From assembly GCA_030424825.1 (NCBI GenBank), contig JAUHWE010000138.1:1-9410 (forward strand): a DNA stretch of 9,410 bases, written 5' to 3'. This stretch comes from Verrucomicrobiia bacterium. GTDB lineage: Bacteria > Verrucomicrobiota > Verrucomicrobiia > Opitutales > Opitutaceae. The notes beneath the pieces are model-generated. The model saw only the letters and a program-made list of their open reading frames with translations. It was not told the DNA's origin and did not search any database. A program made the translations under genes and the position numbers. Positions 1 to 6,711 of the stretch are shown here, one piece after another (positions within the stretch are counted from its first letter, which is position 1; every line of letters begins with the position of its first letter).

Positions 1-1117
1 CAACCACATAACCACGGTCATCAAATCCTTTTCGCCCCGCCCGTCCACTGATCTGATGAAAATCGCGTGCACTGAGAATGGACGTTTTCCTTCCGCCATA
101 CTTGCAAAGCTGGGTGAAAAGAACTGTTCGGATGGGAACATTCACGCCTACCCCTAGTGTATCCGTTCCACAAATAAACTTAAGCAACCCCTTTTGAGCA
201 AATGACTCTACCAGTACACGGTACTTCGGCAATAGACCCGCATGGTGCAGGCCAATTCCATTAGCGAGGTACTTCTTGATTTCCTTCCCAAAAGGACTCG
301 TAAAGGCGGCGCCCTGAAGAGCCACACGCAATTCCTGCTTTTCCTCTTTCGTGCATGCGTTGAGGCTCATCAAGTTCTGAGCAGTATCCGAAGCCGATTT
401 TTGAGTGAAATGAACGATATAGACGGGTCGCTTGTTTTCCTCTTTCAGCTTGTCTAAAGCCTCGATCAATGGGATCTCAAGATAACTGAATTCCAATGGG
501 ACGGGTCTTTCGTTACTGGATACGGTTACACAATCGACTCCCGTCAATCGCTCGAGATCACGACTAAAGAATTGCGTGTCCCCTAAGGTTGCGGAAATCA
601 GCATGAACCGGCAATGGGGCAAGGTTAACAAAGGCGCTTGCCAGGCAACTCCTCTTTCGTGATCTGAGTAATAGTGAAACTCGTCCATGATGACGTCATC
701 CACTCGAGCCTTCTCTCCATCCCGCAGAGCAATATTTGCCAGGATCTCAGCGGTGCAACAAAGAATCGGGGCGCTTTGGTTGACACTTGCGTCACCCGTC
801 ATCATCCCGACGTTTTCAGGCCCAAAGTCGCGACAGAGGGCGAGAAATTTCTCATTTACCAGCGCCTTTATCGGGCATGTGTACACGGAGCGACGCCCCA
901 TCGATGCGGAGTAGAAGTGCATCGCCGCCGCGACCAGCGACTTCCCGGAGCCAGTCGGCGTATTTAGAATGACGTTTTTTCCGCTGAAAACTTCCAGGAT
1001 CGCTTCCTCCTGTGCCGGATAAGGCTCGATGCCTTTTTTCGACAAATAATCGAGAAAGCATTCGAGAAGCTCATCTGAATCCAGTTTGCCAATCTGTGGC
1101 TGCAAGGGAAATTCCAT
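1..1117 (-). CDS. Ski2-like DEAD/DEAH-box helicase, N-terminal part (C-terminus cut by window edge)
   Basis: ATP-dependent RNA or DNA helicase of superfamily 2, probably acting on cytoplasmic RNA. The 372 visible residues cover both RecA-like domains. Motif I is TPTGSGKS (residues 53-60). A motif Ia-like PIKALVNEK follows, then motif II DEFH (145-148), motif III SAT (175-177), a motif V-like GVGVNVP, and motif [10 protein letters not shown] (355-362). The C-terminal part lies beyond base 1. Family knowledge: large bacterial Ski2-like helicases, including those with a DUF3516 C-terminus, have this arrangement; which subfamily this is cannot be seen here. The start is well fixed. An in-frame TAG lies eight codons upstream of the ATG, and no GTG, TTG or ATG lies between in this frame. 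A GGAGGA sits about 15 bases before the ATG, further than ideal. The gene is divergent from the phosphoesterase gene. Translation was done by hand on the minus strand. Confidence 0.93.
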   Translation of the reverse strand, partial: MEFPLQPQIGKLDSDELLECFLDYLSKKGIEPYPAQEEAILEVFSGKNVILNTPTGSGKSLVAAAMHFYSASMGRRSVYTCPIKALVNEKFLALCRDFGPENVGMMTGDASVNQSAPILCCTAEILANIALRDGEKARVDDVIMDEFHYYSDHERGVAWQAPLLTLPHCRFMLISATLGDTQFFSRDLERLTGVDCVTVSSNERPVPLEFSYLEIPLIEALDKLKEENKRPVYIVHFTQKSASDTAQNLMSLNACTKEEKQELRVALQGAAFTSPFGKEIKKYLANGIGLHHAGLLPKYRVLVESFAQKGLLKFICGTDTLGVGVNVPIRTVLFTQLCKYGGRKTSILSARDFHQISGRAGRKGFDDRGYVV

Positions 1118-1325
1118 AAAAGATGACGAGCATCCTCCACTCTAGCAAATGGGCAACTTAAAATCAGAATTAAGGAGCCTGATGAACTCAGGTCCTTCCG
1201 GTGGTTTCCCATTTTAGCGTATTTGCGAATTCAAGACGATTCAAAACCGGTCTAATCGCCTCCTTCAAATATTCGCTATTGCAGAACGGTTCCCCACTAA
1301 CCTCAATGCAACCAGCTCGAGCTTC

Positions 1326-2408
1326 ATGATCGTAATTGTCTTCATCGCCATACAAATCGGCATCAACGCCTACCTATACGATACCGTAGCGGATGGCCTG
1401 GGCCGGGACTCGTGGCCGATTTTAGCGTTTATGGGGTTCTGCCTGTTTTCTCTGATCGCTGCCTTGTTGATGGAGCGGACTAACCTGCTGAAAAGCTCTC
1501 TTCTCGTTTCGAAGATCGGCTACAACTGGATGGGGGTCGGATTCATCTGCGCCTCTGTCGCATTCCTTTTCGATACTGCCCAATGGTTGGTACCTCGGCT
1601 CGACGATGCCACTGTGCTGAAAGGTGTCGTTGTCATTGGAGGTTTACTCTCAATATGGGGATTTCTTTCCGCTCACCGAATAAACATCCGCCACATCTCT
1701 ATAGACTCTCCCAAGATTCGTGATCCGGTAACGATCACTCAGATCTCGGATCTGCATCTCGGAGACGCCAGTACCCAGTCCCGCCTTCATCGAATTGTCG
1801 GAGTCGTCAATCAACTGAAGCCCGATCTCATTGTGTCTACAGGTGATCTTTTCGATGGCTACCTGCCGTTGATGGATCCGTATGTAGAGATTCTCAAAGG
1901 ACTCAACGCTCGCTTGGGGAAATTCGCGGTGAGCGGCAATCACGAGGTTTACGCAGGGCTCGAAAAAGCGCTCGAGTTGACGCGAGAATCGGGTTTCACA
2001 GTACTTCGCAACGAGTCAAAACTTGTAGGAGAATTCGTTTCTCTCGCTGGCATTGAGGACCCTGCCACCCAAAGAAACGAGAATCGTGAAGCGACCTTAG
2101 AAAAGTGCTTCCAAAACGTCCCATCGGACCGCTTCACCATTTTCCTGAATCACCGCCCAAGCATCCGTCCTGAACGGTTCGACCGATTCGATCTTCAGCT
2201 ATCCGGGCACACGCACGGAGGACAAATTTTTCCGTTCCACATCCTGTCGAAACTCGCCTACAAGGCAAAGCCGGGACTCACCGAACTCGCCCCAAATACA
2301 TTTCTCTACCTCAGTCGAGGTACCGGTTCCTGGGGTCCTCAACTCCGCGTATTCGCTCCCCCTGAAATCACCCATTTCACGATTAGGCCCGAGTGCGGTA
2401 CAACCTAG
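1326..2408 (+). CDS. Membrane-anchored calcineurin-like metallophosphoesterase (YaeI/YkuE type)
   Basis: Binuclear metal-dependent phosphoesterase of 360 residues. The N-terminal third has about four hydrophobic segments (near 1-18, 31-50, 69-84 and 97-115). These are followed by a basic patch and the catalytic domain. All signature motifs are visible in order: SDLHLG (D142, H144), GDLFDG (D174), GNHE (204-207), NHRP (H277) and GHTHGGQ (294-300). A RGTGSWG segment near 331 is typical of the YaeI/YkuE group. Members of this group have been linked to lipid or cell-envelope phosphate chemistry; the substrate here cannot be read from sequence. The ATG at 1326 has no convincing Shine-Dalgarno sequence, but starting there keeps the first hydrophobic segment. 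The gene converges on the CPXCG gene with only 28 bases between stops, and is divergent from the helicase across about 208 bases. No catalytic residue appears to be missing. Confidence 0.93.
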   Translation: MIVIVFIAIQIGINAYLYDTVADGLGRDSWPILAFMGFCLFSLIAALLMERTNLLKSSLLVSKIGYNWMGVGFICASVAFLFDTAQWLVPRLDDATVLKGVVVIGGLLSIWGFLSAHRINIRHISIDSPKIRDPVTITQISDLHLGDASTQSRLHRIVGVVNQLKPDLIVSTGDLFDGYLPLMDPYVEILKGLNARLGKFAVSGNHEVYAGLEKALELTRESGFTVLRNESKLVGEFVSLAGIEDPATQRNENREATLEKCFQNVPSDRFTIFLNHRPSIRPERFDRFDLQLSGHTHGGQIFPFHILSKLAYKAKPGLTELAPNTFLYLSRGTGSWGPQLRVFAPPEITHFTIRPECGTT

Positions 2409-2436
2409 CCGGCACTACACCCGCTACCTTATTCGG

Positions 2437-2622
2437 TTACGATTCCAGATCCACACTAACTACGGGATCGTCGTCTGCGGAGGGCCAATCGATGGTCACT
2501 TGCATCGGGCGGCAGCAGATCTCGCAATCGGTGACCATCACAATCTCCTGAGGACTATAACCTGGCAAATCTATCTCAAAGCTCTGCCAGCAGGTCGGGC
2601 AAGTGATATTCAGAAAATCCAT
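2437..2622 (-). CDS. CPXCG motif-containing cysteine-rich small protein
   Basis: A 61-residue protein of the CPXCG cysteine-rich family. It has two cysteine pairs, CPTC (residues 9-12) and CEIC followed by CRP (33-38), spaced as in a small zinc-ribbon-like fold. The second block (DCEICCRPMQV) is a strong family fingerprint. The first pair is followed by W instead of the G implied by the family name, which is common among relatives. The tail is acidic. Function is unknown; zinc binding is inferred from the cysteine spacing. Length is normal for the family. The start codon is followed directly by the conserved N-terminus, and no strong ribosome binding site is visible. It is convergent with the phosphoesterase and divergent from the cytochrome c gene. 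Confidence 0.9.
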   Translation of the reverse strand: MDFLNITCPTCWQSFEIDLPGYSPQEIVMVTDCEICCRPMQVTIDWPSADDDPVVSVDLES

Positions 2623-2687
2623 TGGATGAATCCATTATCGAGGCATCCGTATGGCAACTTTCTTATTTTGAGAAGGCATACCAACCC

Positions 2688-2766
2688 TGTAGCGTTGTCG
2701 CTTGCGGCGACCGCAGAAGAAAATCGGATTCTGATATACACGGTCGCCGCAAGCGACGCCCCTACA
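2688..2766. repeat. Large nested inverted repeat, REP-like palindrome
   Basis: Two 26-base arms (2688-2713 and 2741-2766) are inverted copies of each other with 23 of 26 positions paired. The 17 inner bases (2697-2713 with 2741-2757) pair perfectly. Each arm is itself hairpin-forming: GTCGC, five bases, GCGAC. The 27-base spacer contains a further CAGAA...TTCTG stem. The element lies between the divergent CPXCG and cytochrome c genes, so it would fall in the leader or promoter zone of one or both. The compact GC-rich, self-complementary arms resemble REP or other intergenic palindromic repeats. With a single copy visible, that identity is inference. Confidence 0.8.
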
Positions 2767-2830
2767 ATGTCCCAACTACGGTCTCGACGCATAAGAGTGT
2801 CTCGTTCAAAACCAATTGCGACCGCTATTC

Positions 2831-3496
2831 ATGGATTGCCAAAAACAAAATCGAGGCTTAAGTCTCGCACAATGTTCAAGTAGTTTGATTTTGGTTTTTG
2901 TCTGGCTTCTTTCAGCCTGCAGCACCAAGCAAGGCCTCTCCCCCGAGGAACTAGTCGAAGCAAAAGCTGCCTTCGAGTCTTGTCTCATTTGCCACAGCGA
3001 TCAAGAAATGCAAAGAGGCCCCATCATCAACGGTTTGCCGGCGTGGTATTCCCGACAGCAACTACACAAGTTCCTGGCAGGTTCCCGAGGCCAAAACCCA
3101 GAGAATAAATCGGAACTACTCATGGGCTCGGCTCGGGATCGGTTTCCCGACGAAAGAACCATTTCACTGCTTTCCAGATACATCGAAACTCTGACACCAA
3201 AACCGTATCAACCCGTCGTGAAAGCCGATCCAGAGAAAGGGGCCGCGCTCTACCAAAGCTGCATCCCCTGTCATGGAGCAAAGGGGGAAGGAAACGAACC
3301 CCTGAAGTCCCCTCCCCTCAATATTCAGGAAGACTGGTACCTTCTCGATCAATTGCGAAAATTCGCTTCCGGAAAACGAGGCTACCATCCAGAGGACATA
3401 GAAGGTATCCAAATGGCGTATACGCTAGTCAATCTTGAGGGGCAGGATCTAAGGGATCTAGTCGCGTACATTCAGGAATTCTCAATTTCAAAGTAG
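2831..3496 (+). CDS. Diheme c-type cytochrome, predicted lipoprotein
   Basis: Periplasmic electron carrier of 221 residues with two class I cytochrome c modules. Residues 1-30 form a lipoprotein signal: a short basic start, a hydrophobic run, and lipobox LSAC with the lipid-modified cysteine at 30. Heme sites are CLICH (51-55) and CIPCH (144-148). Likely axial methionines are M98 (SELLMG) and M195 (GIQMAYT). Both modules share a block between heme site and methionine (GLPAWYSRQQLHKF and EDWYLLDQLRKF, each followed by a G-R-G stretch), so the protein looks like an internal duplication. Similar modules occur in cytochrome c4-like proteins and in cytochrome domains attached to oxidase subunit II. 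The partner oxidase is not in this window. An in-frame TTG lies five codons earlier, but the ATG at 2831 gives the better signal peptide. No Shine-Dalgarno is visible. The stop lies two bases before the next inverted repeat. Confidence 0.92.
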   Translation: MDCQKQNRGLSLAQCSSSLILVFVWLLSACSTKQGLSPEELVEAKAAFESCLICHSDQEMQRGPIINGLPAWYSRQQLHKFLAGSRGQNPENKSELLMGSARDRFPDERTISLLSRYIETLTPKPYQPVVKADPEKGAALYQSCIPCHGAKGEGNEPLKSPPLNIQEDWYLLDQLRKFASGKRGYHPEDIEGIQMAYTLVNLEGQDLRDLVAYIQEFSISK

Positions 3497-3497
3497 C

Positions 3498-3558
3498 TCA
3501 CTCGCTTCAGCGTGAGCCAAACCGGCCCCTTTATCTTTGCTCACGCCGCAGCGAGCGA
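3498..3558. terminator. Long inverted repeat between convergent genes, possible bidirectional terminator
   Basis: Arms 3498-3517 and 3539-3558 are inverted copies with 17 of 20 bases paired, including a perfect eight-base inner stem GCGTGAGC/GCTCACGC, separated by 21 bases. It fills the gap between the cytochrome c stop (3494-3496) and the permease stop (3561-3563), where a transcription stop for both strands is expected. No T-run follows on either strand, so it is not a classic intrinsic terminator. The left arm can alternatively fold with the tail of the cytochrome gene (GCTCAC 3496-3501 with GTGAGC 3512-3517). Terminator function is inference from position and symmetry. Confidence 0.55.
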
Positions 3559-3560
3559 CA

Positions 3561-4385
3561 TTACGTCGCCACAAATTCCTGCAAGGCCGACTTCAATTGC
3601 GGATAGGCAAATCCGAAAACTGCGATCAAAGGAACCATTCCGATAGCGGATCCCGCCATCAGCACTGCCTGGGGCGAGTTCAAGCTGCTACCATAAAGCG
3701 CGGCTAAACTAATCGGCAACGTCCGGGTCGACTCGCTGTGCAGAATGAGCATCGGAATAATATGGGCATGCCAGGCGAGGACGAAATGAGCAAAGCCAAA
3801 CGCGATAAGAAAGGGTTTAACCATTGGAAGTACGGATAGGAAGATTCTCCATTCAGGGGCGCCTTCCATTCGGGCAACTTCTATCAATTCTTTGGGTACC
3901 AGGGTGAAGACTCGAGTGAAAAACAGAAGACCCAATCCACTCACCATCCCGGGTAAAGCCACCCCCAAAGGATGGTCGAACAATCCAAGCGTATTCACCC
4001 AAACAAACAACGGCAGGGCAACCATCTGAGAGGGAATCAGAACCACCAGAATACCCACAGCGATCAATGTCGTCCGTCCACGAAAGTGATAAACCCCCAG
4101 TATGTAGCCGGCCAGAGCCGCGAGAATCGTCGCTCCGATCCCCTGGCCGATCGAAATAGCGACCGAATTTAAAAGAGCTCTCCCAAAACTGAAATACTCT
4201 CCGGAAAACAATATGCTAAAGTATTTCCCTGTCCATTCCTTTGGCCAGAATATCCTTGTATTGAATATCTCACTATTCGACTTGAAACTCCCTAGAACCA
4301 TCCAGAACAGCGGATAGAGAAACACGCAGGCCACTAGCAAAAGCGACAGAGTGGAAACGATGGTGACCATTCGCGACGTTCTCAT
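3561..4385 (-). CDS. Carbohydrate ABC transporter permease, MalG type
   Basis: Inner-membrane subunit of a sugar importer with about six membrane helices in 274 residues. The cytoplasmic EAA loop that docks the ATPase is at about 169-187 (EVARMEGAPEWR...LP), with the invariant glycine at 175. This is the standard length and layout for the MalG/CUT1 family. The start at 4385 is chosen over a longer reading from 4451 for three reasons. The ATG forms an ATGA overlap with the stop of the preceding permease. A strong AAAGGAGG lies six bases upstream. The protein then begins just before its first membrane helix. It is the last gene of the binding protein-permease-permease operon. The substrate cannot be named from sequence, and no ATPase gene is adjacent. 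Confidence 0.95.
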   Translation of the reverse strand: MRTSRMVTIVSTLSLLLVACVFLYPLFWMVLGSFKSNSEIFNTRIFWPKEWTGKYFSILFSGEYFSFGRALLNSVAISIGQGIGATILAALAGYILGVYHFRGRTTLIAVGILVVLIPSQMVALPLFVWVNTLGLFDHPLGVALPGMVSGLGLLFFTRVFTLVPKELIEVARMEGAPEWRIFLSVLPMVKPFLIAFGFAHFVLAWHAHIIPMLILHSESTRTLPISLAALYGSSLNSPQAVLMAGSAIGMVPLIAVFGFAYPQLKSALQEFVAT

Positions 4386-5284
4386 GAGTTTCCTCCTTTC
4401 CACAAAAACCGTGGCGCGAGACCCACAAGAAGCAGCATTCCGGCCAGCCAAGGCACAATCGAAAGACTCACAGCCGCACCGCTACCAAAGCCGCCTCCCA
4501 CAAACGCTTTCTGATAGGCGTAGGTGACCAGAAGAAGCCCCGCGTCATTGGCACCACCCGAACCGCCAAAGAGCACGTACGATCCTGCAAATTGAGCAAA
4601 GCAATCGACTAGTAGATAAATCAGGCAAAACGTGATTGTGGGGGAAATGAGCGGCAGGGTGATCTTCGAGAATCGCTGCCATGCATTCACCCCATCAATC
4701 TCTGCCGCATCCAGAACGTCTCTCGGTCGAGCATTCAAGGCGCAGAGCAGAAAGAAGGTCATGAACCCAGTCCATCTCCAGACAGCTTGAATGATGATCG
4801 CCGGCAGAATAAAATCCGGATCCGAGAGCCAGTTGACTGTCTCGAATCCCAAAGGCTCGATTAGCCAGCGATTCAAAAGCCCCTCCTTACCGTGAAATAC
4901 CAGTAGAAACAAAAGGGCTAGGACCGTTGGAGGGCACAGTCCCGGAACCATCAGAGCGAACGTTAGCGGTCCTTGAACCCCCTTCCAGCAAAGCCGCAGG
5001 CCGTGAGCAAACAGCAATGCCAGTCCAAGCGAAAAAATGACCGTTGAGAACGCAAACAAAGACGTATTGACGACAGAATGCCAATAGCGGGAGTTCTGAA
5101 GCAGGTCGCTGTAGTGCTTAAATCCTACGAATGTCGATTCCCCCCATAGCGTGTCCGACTCGAGGCTCAACAAGAATCCCTTGCCCAATGGGGTTGCCCA
5201 GAAAAGGAGAAGGAACAAAAAGAATGGAGCGGCCAAAGCAAGCCGCCCCCAGTTGCTTCCTAAATTCGCAGAGGACCGAAGCAT
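4382..5284 (-). CDS. Carbohydrate ABC transporter permease, MalF type
   Basis: Inner-membrane partner of the MalG-type permease: 300 residues with about six hydrophobic helices (near 13-35, 73-97, 107-131, 158-182, 214-240 and 270-292). The ATPase-docking EAA loop is at about 193-211 (DAAEIDGVNAWQRF...LP), with the conserved glycine at 198. Length fits short CUT1 permeases rather than E. coli MalF, which is much longer. It starts 14 bases after the binding protein stop. It shares four bases with the next permease, so the three genes very likely form one transcript. The ATG at 5284 has no good Shine-Dalgarno sequence, and an out-of-frame ATG lies five bases upstream. Expression may therefore depend on ribosomes finishing the binding protein gene; this is inference. 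Confidence 0.95.
   Translation of the reverse strand: MLRSSANLGSNWGRLALAAPFFLFLLLFWATPLGKGFLLSLESDTLWGESTFVGFKHYSDLLQNSRYWHSVVNTSLFAFSTVIFSLGLALLFAHGLRLCWKGVQGPLTFALMVPGLCPPTVLALLFLLVFHGKEGLLNRWLIEPLGFETVNWLSDPDFILPAIIIQAVWRWTGFMTFFLLCALNARPRDVLDAAEIDGVNAWQRFSKITLPLISPTITFCLIYLLVDCFAQFAGSYVLFGGSGGANDAGLLLVTYAYQKAFVGGGFGSGAAVSLSIVPWLAGMLLLVGLAPRFLWKGGNS
4392..4399 (-). promoter_or_regulatory. Strong ribosome binding site for the MalG-type permease
   Basis: AAAGGAGG on the minus strand ends six bases before the ATG at 4385, inside the 3' end of the upstream permease gene. It is the clearest Shine-Dalgarno noted in the window. It decides the start of the second permease and suggests translational coupling through the ATGA overlap. 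Confidence 0.85.
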
Positions 5285-5298
5285 CGCATCACTAGAAA

Positions 5299-6579
5299 CT
5301 AGTTCTGCTCCGGCGGGCCACCACCACTTTCCAGTTGCTCTTTGAATCGTTCGAGCGCCGTTCGGGCATCGCCCTCGCCGTACATAATGCTGCTAAGCAT
5401 TCCCTCTCGGATCATGAACACGGCCATGGGCCGCCTAGGATTCATCATTACACGCGGAATCTCTGGAGCCAGGTCGACTAGAATCTGCCCCATAGAATCG
5501 TATCCGAAAAAGGGTTGCGGCTGTAGTAGGCGAATATCCTCAAACGCGGGTTTGTAGGCAGGGAAACTGTTTCCCTGCAGGAAACGCTGAGCGTTGGCTT
5601 CCTTGTTGGTCATGACAAATTTCATGAAATCCCACGATGCATCAATCTCCTGGCTGCCTTTGTAGATCACTAGTCCTTGACCCGCAAAGGTCGACGTGCG
5701 AACCGAGTTCGGGTTGCCCTCGTCATCTGTCCAGACCGGCAAGGGCATCATCCCCCATTCCCCTTCCAAATCGGAGGAGAATTGCTGAATCATATCGAGG
5801 CCGTACCAGTCCGCACCCATTACCGCTACGATTTCATTGTTGGCCACGTCTCCACCAAAAAACACAGGATCGAAGATCGAGCTACGGTCCGGCATCAAGC
5901 CGATCCGCTTCTGGGCGAGTTCACCCAAGAACTCAAGAGTGTCGACCGCGAGATCGAAGTCGGGCAAAAGCTCGCCGGTTTCCGAAAACAAATCCGAACC
6001 TCGCTGGCGCAACAGAATTTCAAAATAGCTCGGATCCATGGCGAGAAACGATTGGTTCTTGGCCGCCAGCTCTTCTCCGATTTCCACCAGATCGTCCCAC
6101 GTTTTGAACTCGCTTGGTGAAAGACCGTACTGCTCGAAAAGATCCCTTCGGTAATAGATCAGCATCGCGCTCATCGACTGAGGCAATCCAAGGACGCGAC
6201 CCTTCTGGCTAAAGAGTTCTAAACGCTGGGGCATAATGTCTTTGTCCAGTCCGGCCTTTTTCACTCTTTCGGTCAGATCCACGAAGGGTGTTTCATCCTG
6301 CAGATACATTCCAAAGAAAACCTCATCCAGCTGGATAATGTCGGGCGTGTTGGTTTGCGTTTTAAAAGCGATGGCCAGCTTGTCTGGCATTTCCCGAAAC
6401 CCAAAGGCCTGCACTTCCGCCTCAAAGTCCGAGTCTACCTCTTGCTGGTATAGCCGCACCATATTGTCGTAGTAGATCTTGTCCTGCTGGGAGCTGATCC
6501 ATATTTTAACCGGCTCTGCAGAAAGCGCCGCTGTGGCAATTCCCGACAGAAGGACGAGGGCTAAGGTCTTTAATTTCAT
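5299..6579 (-). CDS. Extracellular solute-binding protein, family 1 (sugar ABC importer)
   Basis: Periplasmic sugar-binding protein that delivers substrate to the two downstream permeases; 426 residues, a normal length for the family. Residues 1-21 are a signal peptide (MKLK, then a hydrophobic run ending ALSA before EPVKIW), cleaved near residue 21. The mature domain carries typical family features: TPDIIQLDE (78-86), then GLPQSMSAMLIYYRRDLF (131-148), then TWDDL at about 160, the usual hinge and ligand-site region. The start at 6579 is preferred over an in-frame ATG at 6606, because the longer form would place ten polar residues before the signal peptide. No clear Shine-Dalgarno is seen for either. 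The gene leads the importer operon. The transported sugar cannot be deduced. The C-terminus ends in a short Gly/Pro-rich tail. Confidence 0.93.
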   Translation of the reverse strand: MKLKTLALVLLSGIATAALSAEPVKIWISSQQDKIYYDNMVRLYQQEVDSDFEAEVQAFGFREMPDKLAIAFKTQTNTPDIIQLDEVFFGMYLQDETPFVDLTERVKKAGLDKDIMPQRLELFSQKGRVLGLPQSMSAMLIYYRRDLFEQYGLSPSEFKTWDDLVEIGEELAAKNQSFLAMDPSYFEILLRQRGSDLFSETGELLPDFDLAVDTLEFLGELAQKRIGLMPDRSSIFDPVFFGGDVANNEIVAVMGADWYGLDMIQQFSSDLEGEWGMMPLPVWTDDEGNPNSVRTSTFAGQGLVIYKGSQEIDASWDFMKFVMTNKEANAQRFLQGNSFPAYKPAFEDIRLLQPQPFFGYDSMGQILVDLAPEIPRVMMNPRRPMAVFMIREGMLSSIMYGEGDARTALERFKEQLESGGGPPEQN

Positions 6580-6711
6580 CGTGAAACGATTATGGGTCCA
6601 ATACATAGCAATTTAATGCTCAACTGAATAGGCGGTTATCTACTTAACGTCGAGGGTGAAGATTTAGGACACGCGAGAATGTTCCTTCGTTCCCCAATCA
6701 ATGGACCAAGT

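Noticed and set aside
1178..1192. Small hairpin CCTGA-TGAAC-TCAGG between the helicase and phosphoesterase genes
   Set aside because: Only five pairs, no T-run, and no gene ends here; could be chance.
1216..1244. Possible minus-strand promoter for the helicase (TTGAAT, 17 bases, TACGCT)
   Set aside because: The -10 box is a poor match, and such pairs occur often by chance in a stretch of this composition.
2500..2883. A 127-residue plus-strand open frame across the CPXCG gene and the inverted repeat
   Set aside because: It overlaps the CPXCG gene antisense, runs through a palindrome and overlaps the cytochrome start; composition does not look like a protein.
4386..4451. A 22-residue N-terminal extension of the second permease
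   Set aside because: It would overlap the upstream permease by about 70 bases and lacks the strong ribosome binding site found just before 4385.
5637..6120. Two long plus-strand open frames (156 and 147 residues) inside the binding protein gene
   Set aside because: Both lie antisense to a clearly coding binding protein with family motifs, overlap each other in different frames, and show no recognisable domain.
6635..6648. Short palindrome GTTATCTACTTAAC upstream of the binding protein gene, considered as a sugar-regulator operator
   Set aside because: Only four base pairs per half-site and no match to a known LacI-type operator; no regulator gene nearby.
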